Positions 17,180 through 26,735 of a DNA stretch of 59,801 bases are shown piece by piece. The position numbers were made by a program, and so were the translations under genes. The stretch is from Alphaproteobacteria bacterium (GTDB lineage Bacteria > Pseudomonadota > Alphaproteobacteria > RF32 > CAG-239): positions 1 to 59,801 of the forward strand of contig JAGBDC010000028.1 in the NCBI GenBank assembly GCA_017937705.1, given 5' to 3'. The notes beneath the pieces were generated by a model. The model had not been told where the DNA came from, searched no databases, and worked only from the letters and a program-made list of their open reading frames with translations. Position 1 is the stretch's first letter; the number at the start of each line of letters is the position of its first letter.

Positions 17180-17800
17180 CTAATAATTTACTATCTGATG
17201 CTTATATTCCTCTCTTCTCGGCGGCAATTCAATCGCCTCAAACAAGTCTTTTTCCGGAGTATAGGTTATATGTACATAGTCACAATTTTCGATTCGTTGA
17301 ACTTTATAATCAAAAACAACGTCTATTAAAGCAGTTATTGCGTGGCCATGAGTAGAAATACCGACTACTCGATTTGAAACACTAACTGCTATTTCTTTCA
17401 ATGTTTCCTTGATTCGTTCCGCCACACAATAAAGACTCTCGCCCTCAGGAAATGGTATCGTTATATCTTCATAGCATCGTTTAAAATCCGGATAAACTTC
17501 TTCTCTTTCTATCGTATAAAGACCATTTAATATTCCATAATCAACTTCACGTAAACGTCTATCAAAGTCAATAGTAACATTCAATTCTTTAGCCACAATT
17601 TCTCCGGTTTGTTTTGCTCTCAACAAATCGGAACTGAAAATTCGTTTTATTTTTTTATCTTTCAATCTTTGTGACAATTTACGAGCTTGTTCCTGACCTG
17701 TTACGGTCAAAGGAACCGGATATTCATGTTGTCCTTGCGGGCGTCCTTCAGCATTCCAAATTGTTTGCCCGTGGCGAAAGATATAAAAATGTTTCTTCAT
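17180..17800 (-). CDS. Histidine phosphatase family protein (phosphoglycerate mutase-like)
   Basis: About 206 residues with the branch-1 histidine phosphatase signature: FRHGQTIWNAEGRPQG near the N-terminus supplies the phospho-accepting His and Arg, SSDLLRAKQTGEI is the second conserved block, LREVDYGILNGL follows, and STHGHAIT supplies the second catalytic His. The size and blocks fit CobC/GpmB-like phosphatases or cofactor-dependent mutases; the substrate is not inferable. I prefer the ATG at 17800 over the in-frame GTG two codons upstream. Monocistronic between the groEL terminator and tRNA-Gly. Confidence 0.85.
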   Translation of the reverse strand: MKKHFYIFRHGQTIWNAEGRPQGQHEYPVPLTVTGQEQARKLSQRLKDKKIKRIFSSDLLRAKQTGEIVAKELNVTIDFDRRLREVDYGILNGLYTIEREEVYPDFKRCYEDITIPFPEGESLYCVAERIKETLKEIAVSVSNRVVGISTHGHAITALIDVVFDYKVQRIENCDYVHITYTPEKDLFEAIELPPRREEYKHQIVNY

Positions 17801-17870
17801 TATCACTTACTTGTCATTTATGTTAATTATTCTCAATAACACTATCATTTCTTAGTTAAATTATCACTAA

Positions 17871-17904
17871 AAAAATACCCGCTCAAAAAATGAACGGGTA
17901 TTTT
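17871..17904 (-). terminator. groESL terminator
   Basis: A ten-base stem with one mismatch (TACCCGcTCA / TGAaCGGGTA) around an A-rich loop, followed on the minus strand by a T run, lies 17 bases after the groEL stop. Confidence 0.85.
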
Positions 17905-17920
17905 GTTCGTTTTTGTAAAA

Positions 17921-19579
<1,659 letters not shown>

Positions 19580-19586
19580 CTATATT

Positions 19587-19874
19587 TTATTCAACAATAC
19601 CCAACAATTCAGACTCTTTTATAATAAGTCTTTCTTCGCCGTTAATTTTAATTTCTGTTCCGCCCCATTTAGCAAACAAAACATGGTCACCGACTTTAAC
19701 GGTCATCGGAATAACCTTTCCGTCTTCGGTGCGAGCACCGGTTCCAACAGCCTCAACAATACCTTCTGACGGTTTTTCTTTCGCTGTATCAGGAATAATA
19801 ATTCCGCCGGCGGTTGTTGTTAATTCATCCAATCTTTTGACTAAAACTCTGTCATACAATGGTCTTACATTCAT
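19587..19874 (-). CDS. groES: Co-chaperonin GroES (10 kDa)
   Basis: The 95-residue product matches Gro[18 protein letters not shown] at the start, the mobile loop ([21 protein letters not shown]) and the [14 protein letters not shown] barrel segment. It caps the GroEL cavity. AAGGAG precedes the start. No CIRCE inverted repeat is visible upstream; a vegetative-type promoter is. Confidence 0.98.
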   Translation of the reverse strand: MNVRPLYDRVLVKRLDELTTTAGGIIIPDTAKEKPSEGIVEAVGTGARTEDGKVIPMTVKVGDHVLFAKWGGTEIKINGEERLIIKESELLGIVE

Positions 19875-19907
19875 AGTCTGAAACTCCTTAAAATTTTTGC
19901 TATACTT

Positions 19908-19936
19908 TAGTTAGTAATTGTTTTTTGCGTTGTCAA
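19908..19936 (-). promoter_or_regulatory. groES promoter
   Basis: Minus-strand TTGACA (19931-19936), 17-base spacer and TAACTA (19908-19913). The hexamers are sigma-70-like. The CTTGAC start would also be compatible with a weak RpoH-type -35. Confidence 0.6.
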
Positions 19937-19950
19937 GTTTATTGCAACAA

Positions 19951-19979
19951 AAAATACCGGAAAATTTCCGGTATTTTTA
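19951..19979 (-). terminator. Terminator of the channel gene
   Basis: The inverted repeat ATACCGGAAA / TTTCCGGTAT with flanking A and T runs sits just downstream of the ion-channel stop and upstream of the groES promoter. Confidence 0.85.
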
Positions 19980-19993
19980 TATTTTTTCTTTTT

Positions 19994-20710
19994 TTACAGT
20001 TTTGATTGTATCTTAAATTCTTTTTTCACCATAGATGTTATAACACTTAATCCAAAACTTGTTACCAACAAGAAAGATACCATAACAAAACTGAAAAAGA
20101 ATATCCAAGAATGGGGATATATTCTCATAACCGGACGAGCTATCGTTGATGCCCAACCATCCAAAGTAAATGCTTGTAACAAGCTGAATATGGATGACCA
20201 TAAATCACCAAAAGCGGCAACCTGTTCTCCAAATAATGCAACCCCCATAACACCAAACACATAAACAAAAACACATAATACCACGGCCATTGCTACAAAA
20301 TTAGGTAAGATTGAAAGCATAATATTTATAATGCTCTTCATTTGTTTGAAGTGGTTTATATAACGCAATAAACGGAACAAGCGGAATGCACGCAAAATTA
20401 TCAAATAACTGGTCAAAGGCATTGATGAAATTCCAACCACAATCAAATCAAAAATATTCCAACCGGATTTGAAAAATTTTGGCCCGTAAGCATACATTTT
20501 CAACAACATTTCAACGATAAAAATTGCCATACAAAGACGATCTAACAAAAACATTGTTTTCATAAAATCAATATTTTCAACACCTATCGTAAGCAATCCC
20601 AAAGCAACTGCATCCATACAGATAACAAACATTATCAAATAGTCGAAGTTATTTGTTTCAATAACTTTTCTGGCTTTTGTTCGCTCATCTGACATACTTA
20701 TAATTCCCAT
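19994..20710 (-). CDS. Voltage-gated cation channel, NaChBac-like
   Basis: The 238-residue protein has the six-transmembrane plan of a single-domain bacterial voltage-gated channel. S1-S3 lie within ~20-100, and S4 LIILRAFRLFRLLRYI has four arginines at three-residue spacing (107, 110, 113, 116). The S4-S5 linker, S5, pore helix and S6 follow. The selectivity filter is TLDGWAS (182-188) where NaChBac has TLESWAS. Such channels assemble as tetramers in the inner membrane. The Asp-Gly filter argues against plain sodium selectivity. It starts 18 bases after the prepilin peptidase gene, probably in the same operon. An alternative start is the ATG five codons downstream. Confidence 0.88.
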   Translation of the reverse strand: MGIISMSDERTKARKVIETNNFDYLIMFVICMDAVALGLLTIGVENIDFMKTMFLLDRLCMAIFIVEMLLKMYAYGPKFFKSGWNIFDLIVVGISSMPLTSYLIILRAFRLFRLLRYINHFKQMKSIINIMLSILPNFVAMAVVLCVFVYVFGVMGVALFGEQVAAFGDLWSSIFSLLQAFTLDGWASTIARPVMRIYPHSWIFFFSFVMVSFLLVTSFGLSVITSMVKKEFKIQSKL

Positions 20711-20728
20711 TTTAGACCTCGCTACAAG

Positions 20729-21397
20729 TTAAAAAACAGACAATAAAACCAAAATTGCACCTATTGCCAAAGACGGACCGAAAGCCCCTGCTCTCTGACG
20801 TTTTATCAATGAGTATACACCAAATATTACACATGATGATAAAATGGTATATATAAGCGGTTCCACTCCCAACCATGCTCCGATTGCCGTAAGTAATTTT
20901 ATATCCCCGCCACCGAAAGCATCAACACTTCTCCACAACATCGCCAAGGTTGCAATAACCGGAATTACATATCCGGCAAGCGCAGCAACCGAGCTTTCAA
21001 GCGGCGAAATAAACGGGTTGCTTATCGTTGCAAAAACAAAACCGCAAATTAACAAAGGCACAGTTAAAATATCCGGCAATAAAAACATTTTTATATCAAT
21101 TTCGGTAAGTAATAACAATGTCCAAACAAACCCGAGCCACCAACCTATATTTGCATCTCCCAGTCTAAACCAAACCAGTCCGGATAATATCGCTGAAACA
21201 CAAGCATATAATAAGCTTCGTAATTTATAATCTTTCAGTAGCTTCTTGTATTTATCATTTCTTTTTGAAGATATTTTATTAGGTTTTATTAATCGATAAA
21301 TAGCATACGCTGCCGTTGCAGGCATAAATTTTGCAAAACGACGTGACATATATGGTATCAATGCACCAAAAACAAAACTGACTAAAATATAAAACAT
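20729..21397 (-). CDS. Prepilin peptidase (A24 aspartyl protease)
   Basis: The 222-residue membrane protein has several transmembrane helices and both aspartate motifs of type IV prepilin peptidases: TEIDIKMFLLPDIL (Asp101) and FGGGDIKLL (Asp165 in the GxGD motif). The N-terminal cytoplasmic zinc-binding Cys cluster and N-methyltransferase region of PilD are absent, as in the shorter CpaA/FppA-like or archaeal-type enzymes. It would process type IV pilin-like leaders at the inner membrane; a relic of such a substrate lies at 58456-58819. It follows gloB after a 66-base gap. Confidence 0.85.
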   Translation of the reverse strand: MFYILVSFVFGALIPYMSRRFAKFMPATAAYAIYRLIKPNKISSKRNDKYKKLLKDYKLRSLLYACVSAILSGLVWFRLGDANIGWWLGFVWTLLLLTEIDIKMFLLPDILTVPLLICGFVFATISNPFISPLESSVAALAGYVIPVIATLAMLWRSVDAFGGGDIKLLTAIGAWLGVEPLIYTILSSCVIFGVYSLIKRQRAGAFGPSLAIGAILVLLSVF

Positions 21398-21463
21398 TGT
21401 TATACCTTAAAAGTTACACTCTTTTAATTTATATAACAATCGCTAATAAAAGTTTAAGAAAAG

Positions 21464-22162
21464 CTAAACCAGTTTACAAAATTCTGCCAAACTGTCCGCA
21501 GATAAGTAGGGATTACAAATTTTTTCTTCGCCCAAAGAAACCGGAGCAACGGGAAGCCCTTGAGCCAATCTCTTTTTAGCCTTTTCAATATATCTTTCAC
21601 CGGGGAGCCCATGCAAGTTATGAAAACCATATATTGTATATTCATGTCCGGGATAAAAAACAACATCATCAGGCAGCTTTTTTATTTTTTCTAATGTATT
21701 CCACATTTGCTCAGCCGTTCCTTCAAATAGACCACCGATACACAAATTAAACAAAACATCTCCGGTAAATAAAATTTTATCTTTCTCAAAATACCACAAA
21801 ATATGACCGATAGTATGTCCGTCTGCCGATAATATATGGGCATTGCTATCCCCTAATTTAAAATTATCTCCGTCTTTTAGCATAATATCCATACCGACAA
21901 TTCTGAAACTATCTGCTTCTGAGCCGACAATTTTTGCTCCATATTTTTCCTTTATGGTCAAATTTCCTTCCACATGGTCAAAATGGTGATGTGTCGTAAA
22001 AATAAACTTTGGAGTAACCCCTTGTTTTTCGCATTCATTAATGACCGGTTCTGCTTCAGAAACATCTAAAACCGCAACCGTTTTTGTTGCCACATCTTCC
22101 AATAAATAAGCATAATTATCCATTTGTCCGGCACGACACAAAATAGGGGTTACTTTTAACAT
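21464..22162 (-). CDS. gloB: Hydroxyacylglutathione hydrolase (glyoxalase II)
   Basis: The 232-residue metallo-beta-lactamase-fold hydrolase carries TTHHHFDHVEGN (the HxHxDH dinuclear metal site), GHTIGH, FTGDVLF (bridging Asp) and PGHEYT (metal His), with the short HAGH C-terminal domain. It hydrolyses S-lactoylglutathione in methylglyoxal detoxification. It lies three bases after the Bax-like gene. Confidence 0.88.
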   Translation of the reverse strand: MLKVTPILCRAGQMDNYAYLLEDVATKTVAVLDVSEAEPVINECEKQGVTPKFIFTTHHHFDHVEGNLTIKEKYGAKIVGSEADSFRIVGMDIMLKDGDNFKLGDSNAHILSADGHTIGHILWYFEKDKILFTGDVLFNLCIGGLFEGTAEQMWNTLEKIKKLPDDVVFYPGHEYTIYGFHNLHGLPGERYIEKAKKRLAQGLPVAPVSLGEEKICNPYLSADSLAEFCKLV

Positions 22163-22165
22163 TAT

Positions 22166-23074
22166 TTATTTCTCCAAATTGCTAATGCTGTCTAATTGCG
22201 ATTCGTCAATATTTACCAAATCATAGAAAGTTAAGATATAATTTAACAATCCGGCATAATTTTCTAAAGGAGAACCCGTAACCATGTTATGCACGGTAAC
22301 TCTTCCTTTCAAAACCTGATTATGAACTCGTAAAAATTTGCGAGAAACACGAAAATAGCTGAAATTTATGTCTTTATTCAATTTTAGGGCATAATCTTCT
22401 ATCGAAGCTAATAAATTAGGATAAACCTTGATTCTGTAACTGTCATCATCTTCCTTTGCCGGTTTAATCCCTTTGTCGGTAAACCATTCTTTTTCCTTAT
22501 AAAGAGAATGGCCTTCTCTCACTTCTCTTGCTGTCCCCCAATTGCTTTCCGCTACGGCAACCGCTATCAGTAAAGATGCCGGAATAATATCAATTTTTTC
22601 TGTAAGTTCTTCCAAAATAATATCATATCTTTCTTTGCTCTTCATTCTGGTAAAAACATCATATTTTACCGCCAAATCTTCTATCTCTTTTTTTTGTTGT
22701 TCCGAAAGTCCTTCTTTGCTATTCAGAGATTTCAAATCAAAAAGCTTTTTACGTTCCAATGTAATATCTTCGTTAACTTTCATCACTAACGGAGTCATTA
22801 TCTGAATAAAAAGTTTATTTCTTTCATCTTTAGATTTTATACTATTAAAATCAAACGGCATTGATTGTAACATCAATGGAGGAATTTTTTTTGATTCTCT
22901 TACAAATTCGGTATATTTATAATCAGAAAATATTTTTTTTAATACCTCAACATTTACATTATCGATATAAATTCCTTCCGGTTGAATTTCAAAAAGGAAC
23001 GTATTGTTTGCTTTTGTATCAAACGCAAACAATAAAAACAGTATAATCAGAACTCTTAGTATCTTAGTTTTCAT
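22166..23074 (-). CDS. Bax-like periplasmic glucosaminidase
   Basis: The 302-residue protein has an N-terminal signal peptide (residues 5-20), a charged helical region and a C-terminal domain of the Bax / GH73 N-acetylglucosaminidase type: SLLIAVAVAESNWGTAREV supplies the likely catalytic Glu and the YPNLLASIEDYALKLN segment follows. It probably acts on peptidoglycan in the periplasm. The start overlaps the end of nfu by 11 bases, so it is in the same operon. Confidence 0.75.
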   Translation of the reverse strand: MKTKILRVLIILFLLFAFDTKANNTFLFEIQPEGIYIDNVNVEVLKKIFSDYKYTEFVRESKKIPPLMLQSMPFDFNSIKSKDERNKLFIQIMTPLVMKVNEDITLERKKLFDLKSLNSKEGLSEQQKKEIEDLAVKYDVFTRMKSKERYDIILEELTEKIDIIPASLLIAVAVAESNWGTAREVREGHSLYKEKEWFTDKGIKPAKEDDDSYRIKVYPNLLASIEDYALKLNKDINFSYFRVSRKFLRVHNQVLKGRVTVHNMVTGSPLENYAGLLNYILTFYDLVNIDESQLDSISNLEK

Positions 23075-23600
23075 ATTTTTCTACAGCTTTTACTTCCGGA
23101 ATATATGTTTTCAATATTTTTTCCACACCGTCTTTTAGTGTTCTTTGTGCATAAGGGCAGCCCACACATTTTCCTTGCAATTCAACATACGCTATTCCGC
23201 CTTCAAACTTACGCAAAACAATATCTCCGCCATCACGCTGAATCGCAGGACGAATACGTGCATTGAGCAATCCGTTTATTTTTTCGATTAAATCTTCTTC
23301 TTTTTCCGATTCGTCTTCGATTACAATTTGTGCTCCCGATGTTAAAAAATCCATAATTTCCGCTAACACCAAAGGTTTTATATCCCCCCAAGAAACATCT
23401 TGGTTTTTAGTAACGGACACACTATCAGGTGTTATTAAAACAGCATTAATTCCGCCTAAATCAAAAAGGTTCTCCGCTAAAGGAGACTTACGAATAGATT
23501 TAATATCTATATATTTTGTACTATTTTTTATATTCAGTCCGTTTTCCGGAAAAAAATGCATAATATTTTCATCCGGTGAAGCCTGTGTTTCAATTCGCAT
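23064..23600 (-). CDS. NifU-like Fe-S scaffold protein (Nfu)
   Basis: The 178-residue product has an N-terminal Nfu_N domain (MRIETQASPDENIMHFFPE) and a C-terminal NifU-type domain with the cluster-binding CxxC (KCVGCPYAQRTLKDGV). It carries and delivers iron-sulfur clusters to target proteins. The two-domain form is typical of alphaproteobacteria and mitochondria. It overlaps the DUF2333 gene by 11 bases. Confidence 0.9.
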   Translation of the reverse strand: MRIETQASPDENIMHFFPENGLNIKNSTKYIDIKSIRKSPLAENLFDLGGINAVLITPDSVSVTKNQDVSWGDIKPLVLAEIMDFLTSGAQIVIEDESEKEEDLIEKINGLLNARIRPAIQRDGGDIVLRKFEGGIAYVELQGKCVGCPYAQRTLKDGVEKILKTYIPEVKAVEKYEN

Positions 23601-24597
23601 TTTTAGATTCTCCGCTTAACTTAATATTTATTTTCGTTAATATATTTTCTGCTTTAATAATATAGTAGCCTAAACTCATTAAATGGTTCGGTTTTAAGCT
23701 GTCGTCGATTTTTCCGTTAACAACAATCTCCGGAGTCATTTCGACAGCATTTTGTAAAGCTCTGGTAGCAATCGTCCAATCCTGATATAATTCCTCAGAC
23801 ATTAAAACTTGTTTATAATCTCTCCCCAATTTTTTCAATATCAACATAAAAGCATAAACTCGACCTTGGTTTAGATAAAAAGCATCATCTGCTTTGGTAT
23901 CTGTCCAACGGTTACTTCCTTCTCTAATTTCGCTTTCAATATCCGTAATCGCCTTTGACAATCCTTTTATAACCGCTTTGTTTATTTTATATAAGCTCTC
24001 TTTGTCACGAATCCAAAAACATTTTTCTTCTTTTAGTGCAATATTAAAATCTTTGAGTTTTTTTCTGGCTTTTTTATATTGCGCAGAAGAAGATGGTGCC
24101 ATTTTCAATTTATTATCAGGATGAAACAACCAAACATTTGAAGGATAGTTTAATAATTTTGCGGCCGACTTAATTTCTTTAATTTCTTTTTCATTATCTA
24201 AACATTGAACTTGAGACGATATAGCTTTAGTTACTCTTGCTAATGATTGAATTATCCCCGTTTGAAAATTAGGCATATTATCTAAACTATATGCAGGAAA
24301 GAAAAACGGTAAGTTTGCCGTCCACATATTTTCGTTTACTTCTCTATTTACCAGATATGCAGCTAACTCTACTGTTTGAGACTGCTCAGCCGATACCGAA
24401 GAAAAATCATAATCTATTGTTTTATCTATGTTTTCGCTTATTTTCCCCCCTAACGGATAATATGCTAAAATCAAAAACATAAACACACCGATAAATGCTT
24501 TAGGCCATGAATTAAAAGCCTTTTTTATCATTTCCGTACCGGAAAGAAATATTTGTTTTACTTTTTTTATCAACTGCAACAATTTTTCTTTCAGCAT
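23590..24597 (-). CDS. DUF2333 family membrane protein
   Basis: The 335-residue protein has one transmembrane segment near residues 33-50 and a large C-terminal part with the family's characteristic blocks (LAAYLVNREVNENMWTANLP, then PFFFPAYSLDNMPNFQTGII). The function of DUF2333 is unknown. The position directly between murJ (7-base overlap) and nfu places it in a conserved-looking envelope/iron-sulfur operon. Confidence 0.8.
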   Translation of the reverse strand: MLKEKLLQLIKKVKQIFLSGTEMIKKAFNSWPKAFIGVFMFLILAYYPLGGKISENIDKTIDYDFSSVSAEQSQTVELAAYLVNREVNENMWTANLPFFFPAYSLDNMPNFQTGIIQSLARVTKAISSQVQCLDNEKEIKEIKSAAKLLNYPSNVWLFHPDNKLKMAPSSSAQYKKARKKLKDFNIALKEEKCFWIRDKESLYKINKAVIKGLSKAITDIESEIREGSNRWTDTKADDAFYLNQGRVYAFMLILKKLGRDYKQVLMSEELYQDWTIATRALQNAVEMTPEIVVNGKIDDSLKPNHLMSLGYYIIKAENILTKINIKLSGESKNAN

Positions 24598-26174
24598 TTT
24601 TTTCTCCTCTTACAATAGATGCTCTTTAGCCACATAAAAGCATCCATAACACCTGATATTTTTATCATAATCAAGAAAAGCAATAAAGCAAGTGTTCCTA
24701 TTATTGCTAATAAAATAAATTTGACAATTAATGAAAATCCTAACCAATCACCAAAAAACAAAGTTAAGCAATATTTTTCAATATATAAAAATATTCCCAT
24801 TATCAAAGAAGATAAACATATTTTTGCGATTCGTTTTTTAAGCTCTTTCGAAAAACCCCAAAAACCTCTTTTTTTCAACCCCCGTACATATTGATATAGA
24901 GAAACAAATGCTGACAAAGTTGCTGCAGAAGCAATTCCGACGTGCCCGAAAGGCTTCATAAGCAATAATGCAAAAACTAAATTTGCAACCAACACTACCG
25001 CACTATATTTAACCGGAGTTTTAGTATCACAACGGGCAAAAAAATTAGGAGTTAAAGCTTTTACCATAACATAAACCGGCAAACTTATTGCATAAACAAC
25101 AACCGCTTTTGCCGTCATTTCTGTTTCAAAAACTCCAAATTTACCATGTTGAAACAACACATTAACAATCGGCTCAGCTAAAACAATTAAGGCAACGGCA
25201 GCCGGCATTGAAAGAATTGCTCCATACTCTATTGCTTTGTCTTGAGTTTGTTTTGCTTCATCAATTTCTTCCGCTTTTAATTGTTTTGATAATATAGGCA
25301 AAAGAGCTACACCGATAGCAGCACCGACAACCCCTAACGGCAACTGCTGTAAACGATTTGCATAATATAACCAAGAGATTGCACCTGTTCCGACCAACGA
25401 AACTAAAATTGTATCAACCATCATATTTATCTGATAAATTCCGGCACCAAAAACTCCGGGAGCAATTCGCTTAAACAGTATTTTTATTTCTTCGGTTTTA
25501 ACCAATGCAAACACATCGGATTGAGGTTTTATAAACACATCTTGTCTTTTTAAGAAGAAATGTAACCACAAAATTTCTAAAACTCCTGCCGTAGGAACAG
25601 CTATTGCAATACGATATGCCGGAGTTGAGATAAACGGCATTAGTACAAAAACAGAGGCAATCATCGTCAAATTAAGAATCACTGGAGCTGAAGCCGGTGC
25701 TGCAAACTTTCCTAAAGAATTTAGAACTCCTGACTGAAATGAAACAATAGAAACTAATAACAAGAACGGGAAAGTGATTCTTGACAAAAAAACGGCTAAC
25801 TCAATTTTTCCGGCATCTTCAACAAAGCCCGGAGCCAAAACCATAACCACGGCAGGCATAAAAACTTCCATAAGCAACACAAAGATTCCTACAAACAGCG
25901 CTAAAACGGAAATTGCTTGGGCAGCGAATTTAATTGCCTGTTTTTTTCCTTCTCCAACCAATTTTTGTGAAAAAATAGGAACAAATGCCGATGTAAAAGC
26001 CCCCTCGGCAAACAAACTCCTAAAAAGATTCGGAAGTTTCAAAGCCACAAAGAAAGCATCAGAAACTATACCTGCTCCCAAATAATTTGCCAACACCACA
26101 TCTCGCAAAAAGCCTGTAATTCTGCTTATTAGCGTCCAACCGCCAAAAGTTGCTATAGATTTCAATAAAGACAT
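24591..26174 (-). CDS. murJ: Lipid II flippase MurJ
   Basis: From the ATG at 26174 (AGAGAG ribosome-binding site) the protein is 527 residues with about 14 transmembrane segments. The MurJ N-terminus is characteristic: MSLLKSIATFGGWTLISRIT, then GFLRDVVLANYLGAG and LPNLFRSLFAEGAFTSAFVP. It translocates lipid II across the inner membrane for peptidoglycan synthesis. The frame is open a further 33 codons upstream, but that stretch looks non-coding. First gene of the murJ-DUF2333-nfu-bax run. Confidence 0.95.
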   Translation of the reverse strand: MSLLKSIATFGGWTLISRITGFLRDVVLANYLGAGIVSDAFFVALKLPNLFRSLFAEGAFTSAFVPIFSQKLVGEGKKQAIKFAAQAISVLALFVGIFVLLMEVFMPAVVMVLAPGFVEDAGKIELAVFLSRITFPFLLLVSIVSFQSGVLNSLGKFAAPASAPVILNLTMIASVFVLMPFISTPAYRIAIAVPTAGVLEILWLHFFLKRQDVFIKPQSDVFALVKTEEIKILFKRIAPGVFGAGIYQINMMVDTILVSLVGTGAISWLYYANRLQQLPLGVVGAAIGVALLPILSKQLKAEEIDEAKQTQDKAIEYGAILSMPAAVALIVLAEPIVNVLFQHGKFGVFETEMTAKAVVVYAISLPVYVMVKALTPNFFARCDTKTPVKYSAVVLVANLVFALLLMKPFGHVGIASAATLSAFVSLYQYVRGLKKRGFWGFSKELKKRIAKICLSSLIMGIFLYIEKYCLTLFFGDWLGFSLIVKFILLAIIGTLALLLFLIMIKISGVMDAFMWLKSIYCKRRKKC

Positions 26175-26266
26175 ATTACTCTCTGGACAAATTATAAAAA
26201 CAAATGCATTATAGATTAGAAAAATAAATAAATCCAACCGATTTTTATATTTATGTAATTTTTTTA

Positions 26267-26295
26267 TTGACAAAACTTTTAAATATTGAGATAAT
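26267..26295 (+). promoter_or_regulatory. Strong sigma-70-type promoter
   Basis: TTGACA (26267-26272), 17-base spacer and GATAAT (26290-26295) stand about 40 bases ahead of a small gene with an AAGGAG site. Confidence 0.75.
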
Positions 26296-26337
26296 AGACA
26301 AAAAAGAAGAATGGGAAATTATTAAGGAGAACCCAAA

Positions 26338-26682
26338 ATGATATTGAACAGAAAAAATGCAGAAACAATTTTTAGCCACAACGGACCTCATAATTTTATG
26401 AGCAAAGGTGGTACAAAAATAACTTCCTCCGGCTCTATGGACGTAGCAAATCCGGAGCTTTCTTTTGTTGCAAACAAAACAATAAACAACGGAGGAACTA
26501 TGTTGTCTTCTGCTGAAACATCCAAAGCTCCAAGATTACAAATGTTGATGTTAGATAACGAAAGAATATCCGGTGATATGGGAACTATTGATCCGGTAAA
26601 AGCTATGGAAATGGTAGATAAAGCAGAAAAAGAAGTTACTGCAAGAAAAGTGTTAGAAACAAAGTATACAAAAACTTATTAA
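26338..26682 (+). CDS. Small orphan protein of unknown function
   Basis: The 114-residue protein has no signal peptide or membrane segment. The first ~65 residues are rich in Asn, Ser, Gly and Thr (MSKGGTKITSSGSMDVANPE), and the last ~45 form a charged amphipathic helix (DPVKAMEMVDKAEKEVTARK). I recognise no family. A near-consensus promoter, a strong AAGGAG ribosome-binding site and a strong terminator frame it tightly as a single-gene unit, which argues that it is real and well expressed. Confidence 0.7.
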   Translation: MILNRKNAETIFSHNGPHNFMSKGGTKITSSGSMDVANPELSFVANKTINNGGTMLSSAETSKAPRLQMLMLDNERISGDMGTIDPVKAMEMVDKAEKEVTARKVLETKYTKTY

Positions 26683-26702
26683 TTGTTCTCCTTATAAAGA
26701 TT

Positions 26703-26728
26703 AAAGCTCCGAAAATTCGGAGCTTTTC
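26703..26728. terminator. Bidirectional terminator
   Basis: An 11-bp perfect stem AAAGCTCCGAA / TTCGGAGCTTT with flanking T tract ends the small orphan gene and the convergent anmK. Confidence 0.9.
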
Positions 26729-26735
26729 TTTTTGC

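Noticed and set aside
19875..19990. CIRCE/HrcA operator upstream of groES
   Set aside because: No TTAGCACTC-N9-GAGTGCTAA-like inverted repeat is present; the visible inverted repeat is the terminator of the channel gene.
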